DNA from: Eutypella sp. D-1
Lineage: Eukaryota; Ascomycota; Sordariomycetes; Xylariales; Diatrypaceae
Assembly: GCA_023313575.1 (NCBI GenBank)
Contig: JAJTTP010000003.1
Span: forward strand, 496,001 to 560,000
DNA: 64,000 bases
Direction: 5' to 3'
The position numbers and the translations under genes are program-made. Below, piece by piece: positions 22,403 to 32,992 of the stretch. Every line of letters starts with the position of its first letter. Within the stretch, counting starts at the first letter, position 1. Below the pieces are notes generated by a model that was given only the letters and a program-made list of their open reading frames with translations, made no database searches and was not told the origin of the DNA.

Positions 22403-23413
22403 CTAGATCTGGCTGTGTCGGGGACGCTTGCGCGCGCTGCCGGGCGTTGGGTGTAGCTTTTCGTTGCGTTCCCGCTTGAGCTTCTCGTCCAGGACGCGGG
22501 CTGGAGGAGCACGTTAGTCGCGGTTCGCCAACAGCGCGATCCCGGATTAGGGATGAGGGTAGGATAGAGGGGGAGAGACTTACTGAGTACATCGTAACCG
22601 AACTGGGGGAACTCGAGACATAGGGAGCGGAACTCCTCCTCGGCCTCGGCGCGCAGGGTGTGGCTGCGGGTAGCCCAGAAGTTGGCGATGGGGGCGCGCA
22701 CGGCGGTGTCCTCCTTGCGGGTGTACTGGTAGACGTAGCGGGCGTAGGTGATCTCGCCCTTGGCGGTCGAGTTGACGCAGTGAATCTTGCTGCTGGCCAA
22801 ACTTCTAAGTTTGTCCATGCCGAACTTCTCTGCGAGGGTGTAAACGCGGGCATGTTTGAGGAGCTGTACGCCCGTCTCGTCGACTTCGGGCAGTGAAGGG
22901 TCGGACTCGAGCGTGCGCTGGCCCGGCAACTTTCTCGGGAAATAGTCGCCCGTATACAGATACTCGAGGAAGCATCCGACAGCGTCAATCTCCTCGCCCG
23001 TAAGCTCAATTTGTCGCGGCTACACAAAATTAAGGAGAAAAAAAGTCAGTACAAACTCTACGAAGATAGGCGCAACGACTGCTAGACGATTCACTACGTA
23101 CACTCCCATCATTAGTGAAGGCGGCGCAAGCCTCGGCGAAGAAGGGGCTCTGGACTAAGAGACCCTGGTGGGCACTAAGGATGGTCTCGCTATCACCACT
23201 ACCAACGATCAGGGTCACAATAGGGCTGGAAAGATAGCTGACGAAGGTAGTCCGGGGGTCGACCTCGCCACCTTCGGCAAAGGGCAGTTCGGTATTGTCG
23301 CCAACCTCATTGGCGCCGGTAGCAGGAGGTACGCCCTCAGCCATCTCAACGTCCCCACCCTGGTTAGCGGGCTGTTCCGCGATAGGAACCTCCTCGTTGA
23401 ATGCTTCGGCCAT
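22403..23413 (-). CDS. BTB/POZ-domain protein
   Basis: Three exons: 23413-23102, 23019-22584 and 22500-22403; introns of 82 nt (donor GTACGT) and 83 nt (donor GTAAGT, branch CGACTAAC). 281 aa. An acidic N-terminal 45 residues precede the BTB domain (about 55-150). The domain shows SPIVTLIVG, the SAHQGLLVQSPFF core helix and PRQIELTGEEIDAVGCFLEYLYTGDYF, the last assembled across intron 1, which confirms that splice. A segment typical of fungal BTB proteins follows (LLKHARVYTLAEKFGMDKLR). The last exon gives a basic tail ending ARKRPRHSQI, a possible nuclear signal. Fungal BTB proteins of this layout are usually of unknown role; the domain mediates dimerisation and cullin-3 binding in characterised cases. 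No Kelch, MATH or zinc-finger partner domain is present. Confidence 0.9.
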
Positions 23414-24220
23414 CTTTTCTCTCTTATGCGATTCGTGTGTATATACTGAAGTGAGTATCCGTAATGCGACAATGGAATGCGATGTCTCGATGCTTTTTTA
23501 TACAAGGAAAAGGTTCCAGCGGTTAGGAACACGGACAAGCGGCTGAGAGTGTCGGCGCTAAGATATTCAGGATTCGTAATTGAAAAGAATGGAATACTTC
23601 GATGGAAATAAACGTATTTCAGGTCACAGGTTGAACGAGGGAAGGACGATTACGAAGTATGAGAAAATGTAAAAAATAAAAAAAATATGAAGTACGAAGT
23701 ATGCTCAGGTGAAGTTATGAAGTGGGAAAGTATCCATGCGACAACTTCTACCCGGTACAAGCTACTTAGTACACAAGTAGAGGTTGGCCGGGCAGTGCCA
23801 GGCAAGCTTCTAAGCTTGAGTTCAGAGCTCTCTGCGTACCTACCTAGGTACACTTCCACTACTTCTACTGTACTTAGGTACCTACTATTTGGGGTTTAGC
23901 GGAAAAGCAGGTGGTTGGGGAAGCTCTGGAGTGGTCCATGCAAGTGCTACCGGTACCTGGTGTCCACTAGGTACCTACATACATACTATGCCTACTATGT
24001 ATACAACCACAAAACTTTGTCCTACATGACACCACAAGATAAATCACTGATCACTTGCTTAACGCGAAGAAACACATTCCAAAACGATTTACTGTTGTCT
24101 CTTAATAGCTACCCAGTTTTCAACTACCAGTCCACGCTCAAGTCCCCATCACCAGTGACTAGTTCATCCAGTCCCCCTTGAAAGAGGGGTGTTGAACATT
24201 AAGTAGCTATACGAACACGC
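23414..24220. other. Intergenic, repeat-motif rich
   Basis: Promoter side of the BTB gene and 3' side of the Tudor gene. Carries three copies of the palindrome-like CCTAGGTA/CTTAGGTACC motif (23836-23853, 23871-23887, 23952-23984). No gene seen. Confidence 0.55.
23494..23502 (-). promoter_or_regulatory. Candidate TATA box of BTB gene
   Basis: TATAAAAAA on the minus strand, 81-89 bp upstream of the BTB start codon at 23413. Position and sequence fit a core promoter; otherwise unsupported. Confidence 0.4.
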
Positions 24221-24736
24221 CTAAGCCTTGCCTAGGATATTGGATTCGGAGACGGTGGTGGTCTTGCCGGTGCTGTCGTTGACAATCTAAATATGTGACC
24301 CGTATAAGTTAGCCAGTGTGCTTTTCGTGCCCGTATCTCCTGGGCTCAGCGCGGAGAGAGTAATGAATGAAGGACAGAGGCTGGCGAAGTGTCTCGTTTT
24401 TCTTGGGGGGGTTTTTTTTTTTCACGCCTCGGGGGAAGGGTTGGGGGAAGGGGGGGCATCTGACCTCATAACTTGGATTCTCCTCGCTCGCCTGCACATT
24501 CTGCTCCGCCTGCACGCCGGGCTCCGTGAGAATGAAGATGATCTTCCCAGTGCTCTCGGAAGTGTCCGAGTCGGGGCCTGCGGTATAGTAGCGTAAGTAA
24601 TAAGTTTCGCCGGCGGTGGATATTCCTCTCAAGTAGTATAATAGACATGTCAGGGCAAACGCATAAAATGGGGTTGCTTCCTACCTCCGACAGGCTTGTA
24701 GCGGACAGTCTGCCCCTTCTTGTATTTGGGAGCCAT
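24221..24736 (-). CDS. HVA1-type Tudor-domain small protein
   Basis: Three exons: 24736-24685, 24577-24465 and 24286-24221, introns 107 and 178 nt; 76 aa. The product starts MAPKYKKGQTVRYKPVGG, continues PDSDTSESTGKIIFILTEPG and YEIVNDSTGKTTTVSESNIL, ending LGKA. This is the small 'hypervirulence-associated' HVA1 Tudor fold (related to DUF2945), a basic SH3-like barrel found in many fungi and bacteria; biochemical role is unsettled. The splice sites were chosen because they rebuild this pattern: intron 1 uses the acceptor ACCGCAG at 24578 so that VGG runs directly into PDSDTSEST. A second acceptor 48 nt upstream (TTGAGAG) would also keep the frame and insert 16 residues. Intron 2 begins GTCAGATG and contains G and T homopolymers. 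A TATATAAA lies about 155 bp upstream. Confidence 0.85.
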
Positions 24737-25824
24737 ATTGTCGTCGTGATGGTTTAATATATGCTTATAATTGAGGCAGACGAGTGCTTGATTTGGTGCG
24801 TGGTTTCAAGGCTATGATGGTGTTTAGAGCTTTAGATATATTGCTTAAAGGAAAGAAATCAACTCTCTTAACTCGGGCAAGAGAGTCTCTTTATATACTT
24901 AAGTTTAATACACTTCAGTCTGATCTTATTATTCACATATCTCCCTCCCCTGAAAGTCATTTCTCTCTTTTGTGATACCTGCATAACGTCATGACCACGA
25001 AACAGGGAGCGATAAATTCCTGGACAACGCAGGGCAAGTCAGCCAGCTGGGCGGTGGGCAGCGGCAGAAGATACAAGCATGGAATGACTATCTAATGTCA
25101 TGATGAGGATTCTTCAATCATAACTACAAGTGATTGCTTCATCCAGCTGAACGTTCAGACATTCCGCGACAGAAACGTCGGCTTGCCGTGAGTTGAGGCA
25201 CCGGAGGTCGAGCTACCTTCCATCCACGGCCCCAGGTCTATCGCTCATCTATACCGTCATACATGCACCTATGCCCTCACCGTAATAAGTTCATATCACT
25301 ATGACAAAACCCTAGCATATTCACATACTATGACTCACGATCCGCGGGTTGCGGATCATGCTCTTCACCTAGGCCAGGCATCACGTAGTGTGCGGGATGG
25401 AGTTTGTTGGAAGTGTATCAAGCCACATCAGTATTATTGGGGAGCAGACACAAGCATTCAAAGAGTGAACTCATAATCGTGTATTATCGATGCTTTTGAG
25501 AACCTGAGCAATCGTCATACACCCTGAGCGGTGACCGGAGCATAAATACTCTAGGCGTCAGGGGCTGAGGCGGAACTATCCACATGGAACCATCACTTTT
25601 CATCGTCGTCATTCGTCGCCGTGTCTTATCATCATCATCATCATCACCGCCGTCATCATAATCAACCTCTATACCCCCACTCTATCCAAAAAGAACAACC
25701 CATGAACACCGCTCGGGGGTTAACCCAACCCTCCTTCCTCATCCCCAAACCTTCCCCCTTCTCATGACGCAGCCCACGACGCTGTCATCCTCGAGATCCT
25801 CCCACGAAACCCGCGTTCCCGGGG
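24737..25824. other. Intergenic, no gene recognised
   Basis: Upstream of the Tudor gene and downstream of the glyoxalase-fold gene. AT-rich near 24780-24970. A short CAT/ATC microsatellite is at about 25630-25650. No coding signal. Confidence 0.55.
24890..24897 (-). promoter_or_regulatory. Candidate TATA box of Tudor gene
   Basis: TATATAAA on the minus strand, 154-161 bp upstream of the ATG at 24736. Sequence match only. Confidence 0.4.
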
Positions 25825-26528
25825 CTACGTCTGCTTCGGAACTGGTCGGTAGTTGAGGACCTCGACGTTGTTACCCAGGGGGTCGAGCACGAACGCCGCA
25901 TAGTAGTTGGGCGAGTAGTCCTTGCGGACGCCCGGCGCGCCGTTCGATATCCCGCCCGCTTTCCTACACGGTCCCGTCCGGCAAAGTGCCGCCGCGTTAG
26001 TAAAACCTGTCCCTTTCCGTTTCCTGCAAAAAAACAAAGTGAGGGTGTAAGGATGGGGGGTAAAATGTGAGGGCCAGAGAGACGGAGCGGGCGGTGCCAT
26101 AGGTAGGGCGATGTAGGGATATAGCCACCAATACCCCCCCCCCCCCCCAACCTCCCAAACCCTTTCCAAGCGACCCGCACCCACCACAAGAAAGGGAGAG
26201 GGGAAACTCACACAGCGACCTCGAACCAGCGATCCACGAGCTCGCGACTCTCGGCCTCGAAAGCAACGTGAGTCCTGCCGGGGCGGCGGGCTTCCACATC
26301 ACTGCCCAGGTCCTTCGGCAGGGGCTCCTGCTCGCCGTTGCCGACGTGGAGCCAGAAGTCTGGGGCGCCGCCCGCAGGGCCCAGGCCCAGCAGCGTCAGT
26401 CCGCCGCTCCCGGACGAGACGTCCACGTACTTTCCGTACCCGAGCACCGCCAGGCTCTCCAGGTAGAAGGTCCGCATCGCCGCGAAGCGCGACGCGCCCG
26501 TCGCTAGAGACACGTGGGAGATCGGCAT
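25825..26528 (-). CDS. Glyoxalase/bleomycin-resistance/dioxygenase (VOC) protein
   Basis: Two exons: 26528-26212 and 25963-25825 with a 248-nt intron (donor GTGAGT, branch TTTTACTAAC, acceptor GTGTAG). 151 aa. It has the two beta-alpha-beta-beta-beta modules of the VOC superfamily: N-terminal MPISHVSLAT and C-terminal RTHVAFEA ... YAAFVLDPLGNNVEVLNY. The usual metal triad is present as His5, His87 and Glu140. The splice is supported because VKAGGISNGAPGVR, a family-typical segment, is only formed by joining GT to GAAAGCGGGC. Two other AGs in the intron give wrong frames. Fungal members of this size are mostly uncharacterised; possible roles include lactoylglutathione-type chemistry or ring cleavage, and none can be chosen here. 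The intron contains a 15-nt G run (sense strand, 26134-26148). Confidence 0.88.
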
Positions 26529-27490
26529 TGTTCGTGTTTACACACGTCTGTGTGTGGACTTCACCAGCTAGGTAAGTTCTCCGATACGTTTCTCTCGTCC
26601 CGATAGATCTGGGTTTATCGGCTTCCTATGAGTAGGTAGTGTGGTAGTGTGTGAAACTGTTGCTTGACTTGCCCCGGCGCTAAATAAATATTGAAGTCGA
26701 AAAGAAAAGAGGCAAGGGAGAAAGAGAGAGGGAGAAGAGTTGGTGGGGTGGGCCAAATATATATATGAATATGCATCTTCTCCTCTCCCGCCTCTTTTCC
26801 TATAACAACACGATAAGAATAATCAACTAATAGCACATGCCCTAATATACGTAACACTGCTAACGCCAGAAGGTGGAGTTTGTCGCTTACTTCGCATCTG
26901 CTCCTCAGCGCAGCTACTGTATAACCCCCCAGTGCCCCGGGCCTAGTGCTTACTTATAGACTACGACCTGCCCTGCCCTGCACAGCGTACATATAAGTAA
27001 GCAGACTTGACGGGATCCACGACCTGCCAGCATTGTATGGTGCGAGAAAGGGGAGGGGTTGAAAGCAAGGACTTCCTTACACAATCGAAATCGGCTTTTC
27101 GTAGCCGTGAGATAACCCGGCTTGAATTCAAGGAAACTTGGGAATAGCGGTAATAAATTTCTTTCCTTCTTCGACGATATTTCAGAGTCCCTGAAGAAAT
27201 GGGATTGTCCCACAACAGAGATTCGGCTGGATTGCCCAGGATGTGATATAGACTCACTCGGTCCGTAGGTAGCTAATATAACCATGGATGAAGGATCGCA
27301 GGTCTCAACTAAGTCGGCTATGGCAAGAATCGGATATGAATGCGTGAATATCTGTAAAAATGCAAGCTACCTAATGGGCCATGATTAAAAACATTATATC
27401 TTTTCTATATTGAATGCAAGCGGCAAGGTAGCTCTCCGCTACAACTACACACTAGCAATGACCAGGTCTGTTCAACGCCGCCTGGCGGAA
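26529..27490. other. Intergenic, no gene recognised
   Basis: Between the start of the glyoxalase-fold gene and the 3' end of the TFIIIC gene. Overlapping short frames at 26950-27285 on the minus strand do not resemble known proteins. Confidence 0.55.
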
Positions 27491-30400
27491 TCAAAGAACG
27501 AGGTACCTCTCGCCGAGCAACCTGACAGTCTCCAAGTCGCCGCCGACGAGGCAGAGCTGCTGGAGGTTAAACGCGGCCTCGCGGGAGATATCCTGGGACC
27601 CCATGACCCCCTTCCCCTTCCCTTCCCCTTCATCCTCCACCTTCTCCAGCAGCGCGAGGTGGTAGTACTCCATGGCGAGGTGGGGGAGGCCGACGCCGTG
27701 GTAGGTGCGGGCGAGATTATAATGGGCCTCCTGGCGCTCCGCCGCCGCCGCCGCTGCCGAGGTTGCCGACGCCGACGCCGACGCGATCCGCGCGTTATAG
27801 TACCGGTGCAGGAACGCGAAGCCCTGCGCTAGGAGGTACTGGCGGTTGTCGGACTGCCGCTTCAGGCCGTCCTGGATGTAGCACTGCGCGATGCTGAGCG
27901 CGATCATCATGTTATCCGGGTCGAGGCTGTGGGCCCTGAGAAGGAAATCTGTGTTAAGCAAAAAAGGAGAGGTTAGGTATCAGAGTCATCACCTCATATG
28001 CCTCCCCCACGAACGAATCGGATGTACGCTTTACCGGGGGGGGGGGGGCTGCACTTACTTAGCGCATAGGTGAAGCTATTAGAGATAAACAGCACATGTC
28101 CGTAGATCGTGAGTAGGGTAGAATCGAGTTCCTTCCCAGGATAGGTGGCGAGCTCAGTGGGCAAGGGGCCGCCATCCTCGGATCCGGAGGCGGCGGGGCT
28201 CTCTCCCCCAGCCCCGGCTCCAACCCCGGCCCCCCGATTATCGTTCGTGGACTTGGGCACGAGTGTGGTGTCCATGATCCTAATCTGGCGTAGGAGGAAC
28301 TTCTGGACGGGGCCGGAGGCGTACCAGGAGGCGGGCGATGGGCAGAGCCTGCTGAGCGCGGCGAACATCCGAAACGCGTCCGTGTCGAACTGGTGCTTGC
28401 TCGTGAAGTACCGCGCCATGGCGACGCACGTCTCCTCGTCCCTCGCGCGCAGCGCGCATGCTACGTCAGAACGCAACAAAGGTTTGGTTAGTTTACGCAA
28501 TCAAATCGCTCGACACCTGAGACTGGGTTGTAAAGCATATATATAGAATAGGCACAAAGGTACGAAACTTACCAGCCCACGCAACGTGAATGAGGAACAT
28601 ATCCTCCTTCGAATTCGAGAAGACCACGGCATCGCGCGCGGACTCGCACACCTTGTACGCCTCCTGGGCCTTGCCCGTGTGGGCGAGCCCCATGGCGTAC
28701 TCGAGGAACAGGTCCAGCCAGTCACTGAAGGGAACGCCACGGTACCCCACGGCGTACTTCTCGCCCGTAGGCCTCGCGGGGCCGGACTCGCCGGGGCCCA
28801 GATCTAACGCAAAGTCGATTGTCAGTCAGCCTAGCCTAGCCTGGTGCAAACCTAATCTTGCAAACAAGGGGTCGGGTATGTGAGTATATACACTTACTGT
28901 GAGACAGACGCTCAGCCATCTCCACCAGGTTCAAGTTCCTCATCACGGGCTTCCGGTCGGTGTGCTCGATCCCCAGGTGCGTGAGGTACTTCTCCCATGG
29001 GTAGAAGTCCTTGTAGGACCTGAAATCCTCGACGAGAGCGCCAGCGGCCGTCATGAGGGCCTCGGGGGGCGCGCGGTCGTCCGGACCGGCCTCTCGCCGG
29101 GCGGCGCGCACGATCTCCCATTTGATGGCCATCTCCTCCGAGCGCCTGTTCTCCTCCCTCAGCACGTCCTCCGACAGCGCGAACACGCGCGGCCTCTGTC
29201 TCTGTACCCTTGGCTGTGCCGGCCTCAGCGGCCTGGGCTTGCGTTTGGGCTTTTCAGCTCTCATCCTGGCGACGCGGCGGGCGGGCTTCTTCCGGGGCGG
29301 CTTTTTGGCGCGGGCTCCCGAGTCCATAGAGAGGTCGGGAGGCCCGAACCCTTCCCCATCCATATCCTCATCTGCATCATCGTCATCATCGTCCTCGGCG
29401 TCAAGATCAAGATCGCCATCCTGGGGCTCGTCCTCATCCTGGGCCTCCTGGAGCTTCATGGCCTCGGAAACTAGGATATAGGCCTCCTGGTCCTCTCGCG
29501 CCGCCTCGTACATCCTCGCTAGCTCTAGGCGTGCATCGATACAGGGCTGGTAATTCATTTCGTCGGCGTCTATGGCCGCCGTAAAGCATTCCTCCGCTTG
29601 TCTCTTGTCCCCTACATTCAGGTAGCATCTGCCGGCTCTCAGGAGAGACGTGGCGTCCAGAGCATCGGGGACATCCCATAGTGGCTCGTAAAATCGAAGT
29701 GCCAACGCGTATTTGGCCTTTTCGTAAAGCGCTGAGCCAGCCTCCACGACGAGGTGCGCGTTCTCGGATAGAAGCTCGGGCTCCATCCCGCTGCTGGGAT
29801 CAATCCAATCGAAGTGTCGCTGAGGAAACGTTAGACAGCTAAACATGATAATGAGAATACTCTAACTCACCATAGCCTCGTCTTCCTGGCCCAACTGTAG
29901 TCGATAGACACCGAGTTTCGTCCTTAGTTGTAATGGAAGCCCATTACCGTATGATGTATCAGGATATCGGCCTTCAATGAAGTCTGGGACTTCAATACGC
30001 CGTCTATCGTCTGCATCCCATTCCCTATCGTCATCGTCATAATGATGGTCATTCCCATCGTCGTAGTCCCAAAAGGACTCATCATCACGTCCGAGCAGCC
30101 ACCTCGCGAGCGACTTCAGTTCGCGTATGGCTTCCTTGTACTGTCCGACATAGCCGAGGAGATCCACGAAGACGTACACGTCTTCCCATTCGAAGGGGTA
30201 GTCCGGGTCGGCTCCGTGTTCGCGGAAGTGGGCGATGCATCTGCGGTAGGCCTCTATGGCCGCCTCCGGCGTGAGCTTGGTCTGCTTGCGCTTGCTGCTC
30301 TCGGCGAGCAGAACGGTCGTCTCGGCTAAGCCTCGGAGCGCATAGACGTCGCAGAAGTTCCGGTTCACGAGGAAGACGTAATCCTTAGCAGCCCCTTTAT

Positions 30401-31799
30401 ACTGGCCCCTGTCGAGGCAGAGGGCCGCACGGCTGTGGCGCGCGGTCTGGTGCTCCACGTCGGCCCTGAGAGCACACGAGTAGCAGAGGATCGCCTGCCT
30501 AGTAAGATCCTCTGCGTCGTCGGGGTAAATCTCTTGTAGCGCCACGGCAGACTGCGCAACGCTGAGCCATCCTTCGACGTTTTTCGGTTCTAACTGGGCC
30601 GCGCATATGAGCGCTGTGAGGCGCTTCTTCAAGTCGCCTTGTTCTTCAAACAGCTGGGCTAGGAGGATCCAGGCTCGGTGAATCTCAGCGTTGATCCGTA
30701 TCGCGTCTTCGACGAGCTTGATAGCATCACCGACTCGCCCTTGGACGTATGCTTCCGACGCCATGTTGAGCCGGAGTTTGACGTCGCCTGTTGGCTCCGC
30801 GGCTCTTCGGGGACCGCGCTTTTTCACGCTACGCCCTCGGCCGCGCATGGAAGGTTGATTCGAGTTTTGGGTTCCAGTTTCAAAGTATTTTTCTGGCTGA
30901 GTATTAACTTTTACCCGCTTCCGTGGCCCGCCTTCAAGGCTGGCGAGAACTTGCTGTTCGACATCGTCCAAAGTATCTGAATCCGGTTCCTCTGACTGGC
31001 CACGTTCACCACCAGCAGCAGCCTCTTGTCTGACAAGCGCAATTTGTCGTTTCAGGAGAGAATCTGTTCCCGTATCCATCGGCGGAGCTTGGATTCCGGC
31101 ACCAGGCAGCTCACTAGGACCTGTCTGCGGCGTATTGCTGCTGGCAACATCCAGACTTGGTCCTGGAACGGCGGGAGTCGGTTCGTTCATGAAACCACCG
31201 GCCGTCGGGGCGATTGTCCTCGCGATTAGAGAGTCAGCGCCGGGAGCGTTCTGGCTACGGTAATGATGTGATACTTCAGCTGTTAATAGACCCGGGTTTC
31301 TGGGTTCCGAAATCAATTTTTCAGGGCGCGTTGTATGATCGAGGGGCGGAGATCTCCCCGTGTGCGGTCCAGATGCAGATTGCTGGAGAAAACGGACCCA
31401 GGAGTCGGAATCCGTTCTGCTTGACCCATCGTTCCTAACCGTAGGGGCGGCGATAGGATTAATATTTGGTGCCCACGAGCTCGTATAAGAATACTCAGGC
31501 CTTTCATTCACAAGCGAGCCCGCCGGACGCATAGAAGGGGCGTGTTGAATAGATGCCCTTTCTGCGGCGGAGGTAACGCCAGGCGCGGCGGCAGCCAGTT
31601 CTGGAGTCCGACTCTGTCCACCAAAAGCGGTCGTCGAACCCGCCGCGCCACCCGCATCCCGAGGGCCGGATTGCTCTGTGGAAGGAGAAGCCGGCGCCGG
31701 AGCCAGGGGTGAAGCGGTAGCGGCAGGAGCAGGAACAGCGGACTTCTTCGAGAAGTGGGCCTGGAGGGCGTCGAGCGTCGACGAGAACGGGTGGCTCAT
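27491..31799 (-). CDS. TFIIIC subunit Tfc4/Sfc4 (TPR protein)
   Basis: Five exons: 31799-29871, 29819-28898, 28803-28573, 28460-28059, 27948-27491; introns 51, 94, 112 and 110 nt, all GT-AG and all phase-consistent (3942 coding bases, 1313 aa). It is the tetratricopeptide subunit of RNA polymerase III initiation factor TFIIIC (yeast tau131), which bridges DNA-bound TFIIIC and TFIIIB on tRNA and 5S promoters. The N-terminal about 300 residues are low-complexity Pro/Ser/Thr. A basic segment (MRGRGRSVKKRGPRR) precedes the first TPR array (LRLNMASEAYVQGRVGDAIK through LAQLFEEQGDLKKR, EGWLSVAQSAVALQE). Further TPRs follow at ALRFYEPLWDVPDALD, CYLNVGDKRQAEECF and LELARMYEAAREDQEAY. The middle has an acidic run then a Lys/Arg/Pro-rich run. 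The C-terminal AAFNLQQLCLVGGDLETVRLL matches the family end. Longer than yeast (about 1025 aa), mostly through the N-terminal tail. Confidence 0.93.
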
Positions 31800-32992
31800 G
31801 GTGGGCCCAAGTTACCGCCAGCAGCATAGATTGGCGGGATCTCTGTAGGTATCAGCAGCAGCAGTAGCAGCAGCGCGGGAGCGTGTACGGCGCTCAGCCT
31901 CATTCTCCAGGGGCGGGCTTGCCCTGGCGCTGCGCTGCTGCACTTCACTGTTTAACACCCGCGAATAGGGGGATTCGCAAAACCACACGAGATTGATCCG
32001 CGGAATTATCTACCCCAGATGCAAGGACAGAGATGGGGGGTGGTGCCGGAACTGGGATCTACGTAGATAAATCAGGGACTGTTAGTCCATCACGGGGTTT
32101 CGACTGCTACTCAGGTTAGTTTAAGTAAGTACTTAAGTAGTATCTAAGGGGAGAAGCCATCTAGTTTCGAAGGCCGGGAACCGACATCGTGACCTACATG
32201 AATGATTTTGAAGTTGCATTGATGAGAAACAAAGCACTCCGTTATTTCTTGCATTTACAGACAAGACGATTTGACGATGTACGGTTGTTGGAAAGTGTCA
32301 AGGTTCACCAACTAGAAGTTTAAAGGTTATAGAAATAAAGTACGTGCTCCCTGCCCATTGTGACAAGACCTAGCCTAGAAGAATAGGTAGCAATAACTGC
32401 ATATATGCAGATGAATAAGGAAAAGGCTATGCACTTAGTGATATTATATTATTATACCGAGTTTATTCGCGTCGCCAGTTTGTTTCCCTTACAGCATAAC
32501 ATACTACAGGAGGCCGGGTCTCAGAGTCAAGGATGGAATATCACGATCGTCTTTCTCCTAGAATTCTAATTTACTCGTCGTTACCATAGAGCGCTTCGTT
32601 TCGTATTTTACTTCGCATTACCAAGATTCGCAAAAGGGAGCCCCACTACGCTGACAGGATAGTAACGTTATATACACCGATAATGCATAGTACCCAAACC
32701 CCTATGCAGCTCGAGATCCCTTCTTCGTACTCTGTAAAGAGGTGCTTTCCTGTTACATCTTCTGGCCTATGAGACATGTCATCATCAACCAAAAGAGCTA
32801 GAAACCCCTCTACTGTGTCTCCTCCCAAGCATCCTATAGCCCGGGCTCGATTCGGACGGAATATCATGTCTCAAAGATTACGCTACCGCAGGCGCCCATT
32901 TCTAATACGCATTATGCGGTGCTGATTTTGCCCTCAGCTTTGGCTTCTGCGAAAAGCGTCAGCAATCTTTCCCATGGAATTTCCCGTAATGG
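31800..32992. other. Intergenic, no gene recognised
   Basis: Upstream of the TFIIIC gene and downstream of the VTS1 gene. GCA-rich just upstream of the start (31855-31880), AT-rich further on. The minus-strand frame 32867-32646 (73 aa) has no family resemblance. Confidence 0.55.

Noticed and set aside
25964..26211. Twin intron in the glyoxalase-fold gene
   Set aside because: The 248-nt intron contains an internal TTTGCAG acceptor and a later GTTTTAC, but both nested and two-intron readings break the frame; a single intron gives the family sequence.
28899..29481. Plus-strand frames (191 and 142 aa) within TFIIIC exon 2
   Set aside because: Antisense shadows of the charged low-complexity region.
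32646..32867. 73-aa minus-strand frame
   Set aside because: No family resemblance, no splice partners, and short enough to be chance.
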